Of a stretch of 64,000 nt of DNA, positions 10,436 through 17,836 are shown one piece after another. Position 1 is the stretch's first letter. The number at the start of each line of letters is the position of its first letter. The stretch spans positions 248,001 through 312,000 of the forward strand of contig NZ_JAEMHM010000004.1 in assembly GCF_016458275.1 (NCBI RefSeq). Reading direction: 5' to 3'. The notes under the pieces were generated by a model that saw only the letters and a list, made by a program, of their open reading frames with translations, was not told where the DNA came from and ran no database searches. Source of the stretch: Geomesophilobacter sediminis (GTDB lineage: Bacteria > Desulfobacterota > Desulfuromonadia > Geobacterales > Geobacteraceae). A program made the translations under genes and the position numbers.

Positions 10436-12115
10436 CTAGAACTGGTACTTCACCTTGAAGTAACCGCGGCTGTCCCCCCGTTTCTCGACGGCGGTCTCCT
10501 CCAGGGCGAAGGCCCAGTCGAGCTCGAATTCGAGATCCTTGAAAAGGAAGCCGCGGATCCCGAAGCCGGTCCCCTGGAGATCGGCGAGGGGGATCTGTCC
10601 CGGCAGCGGTTGCAGGGTCCAAAGCAGCGCACAGTCGAAGAAGAGATAGGGGACGATGGAGAACCGCTCCCCGAGGCCGAACTTCGGTGCCAAGTCGGGG
10701 GCCGAAAGCTCCGCAGTGGCGTGGAAGGCGCTGTCCCCGGTGAATTCCGATTCCAAGAACCCGCGCACGTTCTCCATGCCGCCGGCGGCGTACTGTTCGC
10801 TGAAGACCAGCGGCTGGTCCGCAATCTGCCCGTCCAACTTCAGGAAAAACCCCATCCCCGCCGGCAGTTGCTGACGCCGGTCTACACCTAAAGTCGCAAT
10901 GACATAGTTCCCCCGGGCCTGGTAGCGCACCGCCTCGAAGTCTTCCGGGGTGGCGGCCAGCACTCCCCGAAAGGAGGCTGCCAAGGTGGCGTTGAAGGTC
11001 GTGAGTCCGTGGGTATCCGGGAGGGACCCGTTGTAGGCGACGGTGAACGGGAGGTACTCGGGAATCTTTATATCCGCCGTCCCATGCTGCCGGGTCTCCT
11101 GGCTCAGGTTCTTGTAATCCACCCCGAGAGTGGCGGTGTGGTTGTAGGACCCGTACGGGGGGAGACGTTTGATGTAGCGCCCCCCGATGATCGCCCCTTT
11201 GCCGAGGGAGTGGAACCCCTCGCCGAAGGCGGTGTCGCTGTTGGAGCTCACCCCGTAGATGAGGATGGTGTCGTCCCAATTCCAGGGGGCCGGCAGTGCG
11301 TAGGAGCCGGAGAAGACTTCGACCTGGCTCGGATCCTGCGGAGCGGTCTGGTACTGGGCCGAAAGGGAGTGTTCGCGGTGCCAGAGGTTGTCGTAGTGCA
11401 GCGCGCCGTTGAGGCGCAGCGGCTTGGTGTTGGGGCTGTTGCGGTTACTGAGCTCGACGCTGCCGTGGAAGGGGCTCAGATCATCGGCCTTGAGATCCAC
11501 GTCCACGGTCCCGGGGGTCTTCCCCGGAGCCATCGACGGAACCACCTTGAGGTCCGGATTGCGGTTGACCCTCCCGATGTCCTCCTGGACCCCGGGGACG
11601 AAAAGGACGCTCCCCGGTGCCAGCGAAGGGAGCTTGTCGAGGATCTGGGCGGTGGTGAAGTACTTGTTGCCGGTGATCCGGGTCGCCCCGATGGTGCTCT
11701 CGATCACCTGCAGCCGGATGTCCCCGCTTTCGGCGCTCTGTTCCGGCACGTTCACCAGTACCGCCGGATATCCCTGATCGTGATAGAAGCGCTCCACGGT
11801 TTCCCGCGCCTTCTCCACGTCGGCGGCGGTGCGCTCGTTGCCGGCGATGTCGTCGATGAGTTCGGCAAGGCGGTCGCCGGCAAAAAGGGTGTTTCCTTCG
11901 AATCGGAAAGAATTGATTTCGAAGGTAGGTTCCGGTTCGACCGGTGGCGACGCCTCCCGCCCCGGAACGGCGACATCTCCGGCGGCCGGAGCGGCCGATT
12001 CCTTTTCGGTGCCGGTCGGGGCAGCGCCGCTGCTTGAGGCGGCGCCGGCTGGTGTCGTTGCTAACAGATATGCGGCAAAACCGGCCCAAAGGCCCACGCT
12101 GATAAACCGTCTCAA
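10436..12115 (-). CDS. TpsB outer-membrane transporter (ShlB/FhaC/HecB family)
   Basis: Outer-membrane beta-barrel partner that exports the adjacent giant exoprotein. The preferred start is TTG at 12113-12115, with GGGAG 9 nt upstream and a signal peptide directly after it. An in-frame ATG at 12214 would overlap the upstream gene by 83 nt and add 33 unlikely residues. The mature protein starts with a Pro/Ala/Glu-rich linker. A POTRA_2 domain begins near residue 66 (FEINSFRFEGN), followed by a second POTRA-like stretch (RITGNKYFTTAQIL) and then a barrel of about 350 residues. VRGF, the conserved motif of Omp85/TpsB barrels, appears late, and the chain ends in an aromatic residue (KVKYQF), as outer-membrane barrels do. 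It is about 559 aa, normal for the family. It sits between the SlyD-like lipoprotein gene (16 nt gap) and tpsA, so one operon is likely. Confidence 0.92.
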   Translation of the reverse strand: MRRFISVGLWAGFAAYLLATTPAGAASSSGAAPTGTEKESAAPAAGDVAVPGREASPPVEPEPTFEINSFRFEGNTLFAGDRLAELIDDIAGNERTAADVEKARETVERFYHDQGYPAVLVNVPEQSAESGDIRLQVIESTIGATRITGNKYFTTAQILDKLPSLAPGSVLFVPGVQEDIGRVNRNPDLKVVPSMAPGKTPGTVDVDLKADDLSPFHGSVELSNRNSPNTKPLRLNGALHYDNLWHREHSLSAQYQTAPQDPSQVEVFSGSYALPAPWNWDDTILIYGVSSNSDTAFGEGFHSLGKGAIIGGRYIKRLPPYGSYNHTATLGVDYKNLSQETRQHGTADIKIPEYLPFTVAYNGSLPDTHGLTTFNATLAASFRGVLAATPEDFEAVRYQARGNYVIATLGVDRRQQLPAGMGFFLKLDGQIADQPLVFSEQYAAGGMENVRGFLESEFTGDSAFHATAELSAPDLAPKFGLGERFSIVPYLFFDCALLWTLQPLPGQIPLADLQGTGFGIRGFLFKDLEFELDWAFALEETAVEKRGDSRGYFKVKYQF

Positions 12116-12131
12116 AAGAATCCGCTCCCGA

Positions 12132-13040
12132 TCATTTCTGTGTGGCACTCCGGCCTTCCGGCGCCCCGCCGTCGGCCGCAGCACCGTTTGCCGCCGCGAC
12201 GCCGACGGCGTCACGCTTGCCCTGCCCCTTCCTCTCCTTGCCGGACTGCACCCTCCCTACCTCGACCGCGCAGCGCAGGACCTCCCCGCCAAAGGGGTGG
12301 CCGTAGTCGACGGTGAAGTACTGGTCGTCCACGGTCGTGATCTTTCCCGCCATGGCGCCGGTCCGTACCAGCGTGCCCGGTAACGGATGCGTTTCCATGC
12401 GGTAGTGGTCACCCTGGTCGGTGATGGTCACCCTGCCGAAGGGGCGATCCGCTTCAGATGCGGCCGAATCCAGGGTGATGGTCACCTCCGCCTCGTTCAC
12501 GGCGGTCACCTTACCGGCAAGCGTGGCATCGAGGCGGAACGGGTCCCCGACCTTCGGGTCGTTCTGGCTGCGTGTCTTGTAAAGGGCAATCGGGATCCTG
12601 AGTTCCTTCGGCTGGTCCACCACCCGGCCCAGACGGACAGTGTGATCGTTGCCGGGAGTGACCGGAAGCCGCTCCGCGGTGACGGCCAGCTCCACGGTGG
12701 CTCCTTCCGGCAGGCCAACCAGCTTCTGGGCGATACCCTCGGCCACCGCCGCCTCGAAGGACTTCCGTCGATGACTTCCTTCGCTGTCGTTGCCTACCTT
12801 CACGGTGAGCGGGTCGGTCCGGAGCCGCTTCACGAAGAGCCGGGACTTCGGCGTGTCGGAGTCGCTGACCTCGGCGCGGGTGGTCACCGCAACGGCTCCG
12901 TCGTCCTGCCGGCAGGTGAAATGAAGCGCTACCTCGTCACCGGTCTGCACCTGCCGCGGTGCGGCACACCCAACAAGGGAAAGGGTCAAGATCGAACCGG
13001 CGATGGCAACGGGAAATACCGTGCCGATATATTTATTCAT
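12132..13040 (-). CDS. Lipoprotein with SlyD/FKBP-like domains
   Basis: 302-aa predicted lipoprotein. Its signal peptide ends in the lipobox LVGC, with Cys at about residue 25. Two regions look like FKBP/SlyD peptidyl-prolyl isomerase modules. The first (about 33-120) opens with GDEVALHFT and a DGAV element. The second (about 160-270) opens with KVGDPFRLDATL and ends in YGHPFGGEVLRCAVEV, the pattern SlyD proteins show around their insert-in-flap domain (NHPLAGK in the classical form). The C-terminus is Lys/Gly/Ala-rich and probably disordered. It is the first gene of the operon with tpsB and tpsA, so a periplasmic chaperone role for the exoprotein before outer-membrane transfer is plausible. 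That role is an inference from position. Isomerase activity cannot be judged from sequence alone. Confidence 0.75.
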   Translation of the reverse strand: MNKYIGTVFPVAIAGSILTLSLVGCAAPRQVQTGDEVALHFTCRQDDGAVAVTTRAEVSDSDTPKSRLFVKRLRTDPLTVKVGNDSEGSHRRKSFEAAVAEGIAQKLVGLPEGATVELAVTAERLPVTPGNDHTVRLGRVVDQPKELRIPIALYKTRSQNDPKVGDPFRLDATLAGKVTAVNEAEVTITLDSAASEADRPFGRVTITDQGDHYRMETHPLPGTLVRTGAMAGKITTVDDQYFTVDYGHPFGGEVLRCAVEVGRVQSGKERKGQGKRDAVGVAAANGAAADGGAPEGRSATQK

Positions 13041-13748
13041 GGGGATCTCCTCGTAAGGGGCCGGTGCGCAACAAGCACGGCACCATAACCCCGACGTGTA
13101 ACAGCCAAGCTACAGGGCGATTAAAAGTGGATGCCAAATAGCAGGGCAGTATTTCCCCCTATTTAGTTAATAAGGAAGGGCTCAAAGCTAACCAGCTCCC
13201 CCGCCCGCTACCTTCCGCCCGCTCGGCCACGCCTCGTGTAAAAATCCCCATCAAATCCCCCCTGCCCCCCTTCTCAAAGGGGGGAACGTAATGAAACCAC
13301 GAGACCTCGCTCCCAAGGTCCACCTTGGGAACGTAATGAGATTCAAAGCTCCAGCTTTGTAAAGAGGATTAGCGAAGCTGGAGCTTCCAAAACCTGAACG
13401 TTCCCAAGCTGGAGCTTGGGAACGAGATGCACTTTGAATCCCCCCCTTCGCAGAGGGGGGTACGCATGGAACCATTTCTTCGGGGACCACCGGAAATATT
13501 CACCATGAATTAATCAAGCTGTTGACGCGTTGAAACAAGACGCTGTTAGGGTTGCGACGCTCGGTGATTTTCGCCCGCCGGGAAAGCGCATCCGGGACGA
13601 AAGGTCCACAACACAGACCGGGAGCGTGAGAAAAAGTGCTTCAAAACGAGGGGCGAGCAAAATTCACCATGATTTAAGGAACGCGTGGATGGCTTGTAAC
13701 AATGACCGATTAAGCTTGCCTCGTTTTTCAGGAGGGCGACCGGCCAAG
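13041..13748. other. Intergenic gap with composite repeats
   Basis: This gap of about 700 nt separates the minus-strand secretion operon from the plus-strand genes. 13041-13240 probably carries the promoter of the secretion operon; I do not see a convincing -35/-10 pair. 13240-13480 is repeat DNA (listed separately). 13481-13748 has no gene I can support and is the likely promoter and leader region of the small gene at 13749. Confidence 0.6.
13253..13463. repeat. Composite repeat: C5/G5 palindromes flanking GGAGCTTGGGAACG units
   Basis: A C5/G5 palindrome (13253-13280) and a second one (13436-13463) bracket about 150 nt built from short inverted and direct units. These include CAAGCTGGAGCTTG, CCAAGGTCCACCTTGG and repeated TTGGGAACG followed by AGATG or TAATG. 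The arrangement is that of a MITE-like or REP-like intergenic element. It encodes no transposase. The open frame across it on the minus strand is a translation of the repeats. Confidence 0.7.
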
Positions 13749-13916
13749 ATGACCAAGAACCGAGACAAACAGATTGAGAAGCTGGAAAAGCTCGTCGAGG
13801 TGATGTCCACCCTGGTCAGCCAGGAATTCACCGGCCACCTCAAGATCAACTTCAGCCAGGGGGGGATCGGCAGGGTCGAGAAGTTCGAAGAGATCCTGAA
13901 GCTCTCCTCGAATTAG
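13749..13916 (+). CDS. Small DUF2292-like protein
   Basis: 55-aa protein starting at ATG 13749, with GGAGGG at 13731-13736 as ribosome-binding site. A longer frame upstream lacks a good site. The N-terminal half is a charged helix (KQIEKLEKLVEVM). The C-terminal half (FTGHLKINFSQGG, then IGRVEKFEEIL) follows the pattern of small DUF2292/YezD-type proteins: an aromatic-Gly turn, alternating hydrophobic residues, a Gly turn and a closing strand with Glu. It resembles the protein encoded at 52312 in that pattern. No biochemical function is established for the family as far as I know. A strong terminator follows, so it is probably a one-gene unit. Confidence 0.6.
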   Translation: MTKNRDKQIEKLEKLVEVMSTLVSQEFTGHLKINFSQGGIGRVEKFEEILKLSSN

Positions 13917-14376
13917 GAAATTGGATAAACAGAGGGTCCCTTGCTGACCTGAGCCCGGCTCAGGTACCAGAAAGCCCGATTCAGTCCATCAAAAGGCACC
14001 ATTCCCAAAGCTGCGGGAATGCCTTTTTTGACGGAACGAATCGGGCTTTTTGTTTTTGCGGTCCAACTACACGGCACAGGAGGTACCGGCAGAAAAAGAA
14101 CAGCAACTTACCACCGCTCCTCCTCCAGCGCAGAAATATAGAAGGCGCAGTCAAAAATTGAATAGCCAGGAAGAACGCATGAAGATGCCCGGCCGCGAAA
14201 CCGCATCTTCATCAACAAAGCCACACCCCCGGACAAAGGATGACCAGGTTCATCAACCCGGGGAACCGCGCAGGTAAGGCAATCGGAGGAGATTAGGACA
14301 CACCCGCAGCACTGCAGAACCTACATGCAGGACATGTGATGAAGCTCAGACAATGATTCAAAAGGAGAAAAGGGAA
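13917..14376. other. Intergenic gap with nested hairpins and a long leader
   Basis: About 460 nt without a supported gene. It contains a nested terminator (13947-14055) and then the probable promoter and leader of the PEP-CTERM gene at 14377. A perfect 10-bp hairpin lies in the leader at 14178-14211 (ATGAAGATGC paired with GCATCTTCAT). Confidence 0.55.
13947..14055. terminator. Nested double terminator
   Basis: Three stems follow the small gene at 13749. The first is a 7-bp hairpin (ACCTGAG with CTCAGGT, 13947-13965). The second is an inner hairpin with AAAAGGC and ATTCCC paired to GGGAAT and GCCTTTTTT (about 13991-14030). The third is an outer 12-bp perfect stem (AAAGCCCGATTC with GAATCGGGCTTT, 13971-13982 and 14038-14049) followed by TTTTTGTTTTT. 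The inner and outer stems each end in a T-tract, so transcription from the left is stopped twice. Confidence 0.75.
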
Positions 14377-15114
14377 ATGAAAAAGAAAATGATCGCACTT
14401 CTGGCAGGCGCCCTGCTCGCTCTCAGCGCCGGCAACGCTCTCGCGTACTTCGGTGCCGGCGAGCTCAACCTCTACGCCTACAACAACACCCTCACCAGCT
14501 CCGAAGTTGGCGTCGACCTCGGCTCCCTCGCTTCCCTGATGACCCCGGGTGCGGACACCCTCATCACCAAGGCCTCCTCCAACCTGACCGGCCTCAAGAC
14601 CGGCGCCACCTACGTTTACGCCGGCATCTACGGTGTTGCGGCCAACGGCAACGTCTACGCCATCGCCAACAAAGGGCTGGGGAGCTTCGCCGAGAACACC
14701 TCCAACTACATCAACTTCACCAATGCCAACTCCGGCGTCAACAACGGTTACACCAGCGCGACCAGCGACATTAAAACGATCGCGTCCAAGGGAACCGGCG
14801 CCTCCAACACCTACTTCGGCAAGATGGACAAGGGCAACAACTTCACCGGTACCTATGCCTCGGTTATGCCGACCAGCATGGCCAACCAGGGCGACTTCCG
14901 TACCACTTTGGCTGCTGATGTCCAGAAAGGCATCTACCTCCTCGACGTCGCCAACGGCAGCACCACCTTCAAGGAAGTCGGCACCGCCACCTTCTTCACC
15001 AACGGCAATATCGAAGTTCAGGCTGACGCCGCCAGCACCCCGATCCCGCCGGCATTCCTGCTGATGGGCTCCGGGCTGCTCGGCATGGTTGGCCTGCGTC
15101 GCAAAAAGGCCTAA
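14377..15114 (+). CDS. PEP-CTERM-type surface protein, copy 1
   Basis: 245-aa exported protein. The start at ATG 14377 is set by AAGGAG at 14362-14366 and a clean signal peptide (MKKKMIALLAG to NALAYFG). The body is rich in Asn, Thr, Ser and Gly with alternating hydrophobics, and I recognise no catalytic domain. The C-terminus is a sorting signal: PIPPA, then a hydrophobic helix (LLMGSGLLGMVGL), then RRKKA. Exosortases recognise such PEP-CTERM tails, cleave them and anchor the protein to the cell surface. A close paralogue lies at 16767 with the same N-terminal 30 residues and the same overall layout. It is followed 64 nt later by the PstS-like gene, so co-transcription is likely. Its function is unknown. 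Confidence 0.85.
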   Translation: MKKKMIALLAGALLALSAGNALAYFGAGELNLYAYNNTLTSSEVGVDLGSLASLMTPGADTLITKASSNLTGLKTGATYVYAGIYGVAANGNVYAIANKGLGSFAENTSNYINFTNANSGVNNGYTSATSDIKTIASKGTGASNTYFGKMDKGNNFTGTYASVMPTSMANQGDFRTTLAADVQKGIYLLDVANGSTTFKEVGTATFFTNGNIEVQADAASTPIPPAFLLMGSGLLGMVGLRRKKA

Positions 15115-15178
15115 TTCGGCTCATTTTTCATTCCGGTTTTACCCGGTGCAATTACCAATTAACCAAGGAGAAAGACAA

Positions 15179-16525
15179 ATGAAAAAGACCACCGCTCTGC
15201 TTGCCGGCGGCGCCCTGCTCGCCCTTTCCGGCAGCGCCTTCGCCGCCTCCAACCTCGACCTCAACGTCTATGGTGCTTCCGCCGAGTTCAACTTCTGGAA
15301 GACCGCGGCCAACGGTTACATGACCTCCGCCACCGGCTTCAAGTGCGCATCCACCATCCCGGCTGACGGCGTTCCGGCAGTCGATTCCAGCGCTGCCCAC
15401 GGCATCCTCCAGGGTGTCAACTGCACCGGTCCGGCCGTCCCCGCTGCCGTAAAGGGTGGCAACATCACCCTCCGCTTCTCCTCCAAGGCTTCCTACGACG
15501 GCGTTTTCGCCGCCCTGGCCCAGGCCGACGTGAACGCCGACAACTCCTGCGGCACCGCCAACGCCAACCAGCTCAACCAGCGCAAGATGGCAGTTCTCCC
15601 GACCGACGCGTCCCATACCGTTTCTGCCACCACCTGCGTCAACGTAAACGCCGGCGCTTCCGACGTACCGGGCGAGGCCTTCACCGAAGTCTCCAACGGT
15701 CAGCTCAAAGGCCACCTCGGCGGCGGGTACATTTCCCGCAGCTTCGGCACCCCCGACCTGCCGGGCATCGACACCAGCGCCCTGGCCAACTCCCCCGCCC
15801 AGCCGGTCAAGGTTCCGTTCGGCTTCTTCGTGAACAAGAACGTCACCGCCAAGACCTGCACCGCCGGCCGCGTGGGCGACTACTGCAACGCCGACATCGA
15901 CTGCTCCACCAAGGTCAACGGCAGCGCCGTTGCCGGCACCTGTGGTTCCACCGCCAGCACCATCAACACCATGACCCGCGAGATGGCCGACATCATCTTC
16001 TCCGGCCAGGCTACCAACTGGAGCGCCTTCGGTCCGGCCTTCACCGCGCAGCCGCTGGTCGTCTGCCTCCGTCACGCCGGTTCCGGCACCCATGCGGCCC
16101 TTGACCACGCGGTTATGGCTGACGGCGCGTGGGGCGGGCAGCTGGTCCAGAACGAAGTTGCCAACTTCATCTACTTCAACGACGGCTCCGGCGATGAGCG
16201 TAACTGCATCAACGCCTTCAACGGCGCGGTCGGCTACCTCGATGCCGACAGCTCCGTTCCGACCAACGGCGCGGGCCCGCTCAAGTATAACGGTCTCTAC
16301 CCGAGCGCTTATGCCATCCAGAACGGCGCGTACGACTTCTGGGTTGACCAGACCGTCTACTTCCCGGACACCATCACCGCCGATCAGCAGACTGCCTGGA
16401 ACAACATGTTCAGCTACCTCAACAGCACTACTGGTCTGACCAACGCCGGTTACGCCCAGTTCTGGGCTGCTTCCAACAACATGACGGTCTCCAAGGAAGC
16501 CGAGTCCGTCTACCCGCATAAGTAA
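15179..16525 (+). CDS. Exported PstS-like (type 2 periplasmic binding fold) protein
   Basis: 448-aa secreted protein. It starts at ATG 15179 behind AAGGAG, with signal peptide MKKTTALLAGG to SAFAAS. The fold signature is that of PstS-like substrate-binding proteins: SAEFNFWKTAA near the mature N-terminus, MTREMADIIFSGQATNW in the middle, and RHAGSGTHAAL, the R-x-x-GSGT element that contacts the oxyanion in PstS. An unusual insert between the lobes carries several Cys (KTCTAGRVGDYCNADIDC), reminiscent of small disulfide-rich modules. No phosphate transporter genes adjoin it. It sits between two PEP-CTERM paralogues but lacks a sorting tail, so its role may be surface ligand binding rather than uptake. 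The fold call is good; the ligand is not determined. Confidence 0.8.
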   Translation: MKKTTALLAGGALLALSGSAFAASNLDLNVYGASAEFNFWKTAANGYMTSATGFKCASTIPADGVPAVDSSAAHGILQGVNCTGPAVPAAVKGGNITLRFSSKASYDGVFAALAQADVNADNSCGTANANQLNQRKMAVLPTDASHTVSATTCVNVNAGASDVPGEAFTEVSNGQLKGHLGGGYISRSFGTPDLPGIDTSALANSPAQPVKVPFGFFVNKNVTAKTCTAGRVGDYCNADIDCSTKVNGSAVAGTCGSTASTINTMTREMADIIFSGQATNWSAFGPAFTAQPLVVCLRHAGSGTHAALDHAVMADGAWGGQLVQNEVANFIYFNDGSGDERNCINAFNGAVGYLDADSSVPTNGAGPLKYNGLYPSAYAIQNGAYDFWVDQTVYFPDTITADQQTAWNNMFSYLNSTTGLTNAGYAQFWAASNNMTVSKEAESVYPHK

Positions 16526-16549
16526 GCGGAAATAGTTCCATGCAGGTTA

Positions 16550-16577
16550 GGGAGCCTCTTAGGAGGCTCCCTTTTTT
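16550..16577 (+). terminator. Rho-independent terminator after the PstS-like gene
   Basis: A 9-bp perfect stem GGGAGCCTC with GAGGCTCCC (16550-16558 and 16563-16571), a 4-nt loop and a TTTTTT tract. Confidence 0.9.
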
Positions 16578-16766
16578 GGAATCCGGCGTAGCCTTCTCCG
16601 TCGCTTTTTCACACGGGATTCAGTCGGTTGTAGCACAGCAGAAATGAAAGTTGGGTACTATGTCCGCTCTGATTAAACGGCGTGCAGCCCCAGGGAAACC
16701 CGCCTCGCTGCCAGACGGGACCCGAACCTGGAATCGCCGCACTGCGGCAAAAAAGGAGAATAGGGA

Positions 16767-17522
16767 ATGAAAAAGAAAATGGTCGCCTTACTGGCCGGTG
16801 CCCTGCTGTCCCTCAGCGCCGGCAACGCTCTTGCCTACTTTGGAAACGGCGAGCTCGTCCTTTACGCTTACAATAACACCAGCAGCAGCCCCGAGGTCGG
16901 GATCGATCTCGGATCGATTTCGACACTGCTCGCCCCCGGAACTGACACGGTCATCAACACGGGAACCAGCCTCACCGGGTTGAAAACAGGCGCCAGCTAT
17001 GTGTATGCCGGTATCCTCGGCATGGCCAACTGGAACGTCAATGTCGGCAACGTCTACGCCCTGGCCAACTCAGGATTAGGCTCCTTTTCCGCCAACACCG
17101 CCAATCTCCAATCCTTCTATGCGGCAAATAACAATCTGAACACCAAATACGGCTCCCCGGCAACCGCTACCGAAACCTTTCCGGTAAAGGGGAGTGGTAC
17201 CTACTATGGGTTGATGGATAAATCCTCTCCTGGGGCGGGCACCTACGGCTCCATCCTCCCCAGTTCCATGGCAGGTCAGGGTGATTTCAAAACCTCTCTT
17301 GCCGGCGACGTGGTAAAAGGAATTTACTATCTGGACAACATTGGCGGCAGCACCACTTTCGTCGAGGTCGGCAAGGCAACCTTCTTTGCCAATGGCAACA
17401 TCGAAATCAACACCGCCGTCCCGACCGCACCGCCGACCGTCCCGGTCCCGGCAGCCCTCCCCCTGATGGCCACCGGCCTTCTGGGCATGGCCGGCCTGGG
17501 CAAGAGAAAGAAGTCCGTCTAA
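16767..17522 (+). CDS. PEP-CTERM-type surface protein, copy 2
   Basis: 251-aa paralogue of the protein at 14377. The signal peptide is nearly identical (MKKKMVALLAGALLSLSAGNA) and both share YAYNNT, VGIDLGS, LTGLKTGASYVYAGI and a GDFKTSLAGDV element. The sorting tail is VPVPAALPL, then a hydrophobic helix, then KRKKSV, so it fits PEP-CTERM recognition although the PEP core is changed. It starts at ATG 16767 with AAGGAG upstream. It has its own leader with a GC-rich hairpin and its own terminator, so it is probably expressed apart from copy 1. The two copies look like an ancestral tandem duplication split by the PstS-like gene. Confidence 0.85.
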   Translation: MKKKMVALLAGALLSLSAGNALAYFGNGELVLYAYNNTSSSPEVGIDLGSISTLLAPGTDTVINTGTSLTGLKTGASYVYAGILGMANWNVNVGNVYALANSGLGSFSANTANLQSFYAANNNLNTKYGSPATATETFPVKGSGTYYGLMDKSSPGAGTYGSILPSSMAGQGDFKTSLAGDVVKGIYYLDNIGGSTTFVEVGKATFFANGNIEINTAVPTAPPTVPVPAALPLMATGLLGMAGLGKRKKSV

Positions 17523-17570
17523 GTTCAGTGCAATGGGCCAGCTTGTGGCCGGTGAAACTTGAAGACGAAA

Positions 17571-17597
17571 AAGGGCCCTTCTCAGGGCCCTTTTTTT
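17571..17597. terminator. Terminator after PEP-CTERM copy 2
   Basis: AAGGGCCC and GGGCCCTT pair across a 6-nt loop and are followed by TTTTT. Preceding A residues make it usable on both strands. Confidence 0.88.
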
Positions 17598-17684
17598 GCA
17601 TTATACAAACGTCATGTCTCCTTATAGAGCTGCGCTTGCGATGGACAGGGTGAGGATGGGCTTCGTCGTCCGCGGGAAGAAAGG

Positions 17685-17718
17685 CAAATCCCCCCTGCCC
17701 CCCTTCGCAAAGGGGGGT
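17685..17718. repeat. C5/G5 palindromic repeat
   Basis: Same element as at 10287, 10373, 13253 and 13436: AAATC plus C-tract, CTGC, C-tract, TTCGCAAA, G-tract. It lies in the convergent gap between PEP-CTERM copy 2 and the Gly-rich secreted protein gene. Confidence 0.75.
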
Positions 17719-17836
17719 AACCTGCCGCTGTGCTTCAGCGAGCGAAAAGATCCCATCGGCTTCAGAGCTCGCGCACAAGGACGACGCTGGCGAAGGTCGG
17801 TATGGATCGGGTTGGTCCCCGTTGAAGGCAGGCGCG

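Noticed and set aside
13251-13490. Minus-strand open frame of 79 codons
   Set aside because: It is a translation of the composite palindromic repeats.
16684-16751. GC-rich hairpin leader upstream of PEP-CTERM copy 2, considered as a c-di-GMP-I (GEMM) riboswitch
   Set aside because: It shows AGGGAAACCC and CGGGACCCGAA, which recall the GEMM internal loop, but lacks GACGCAAAG and the second helix of that class.
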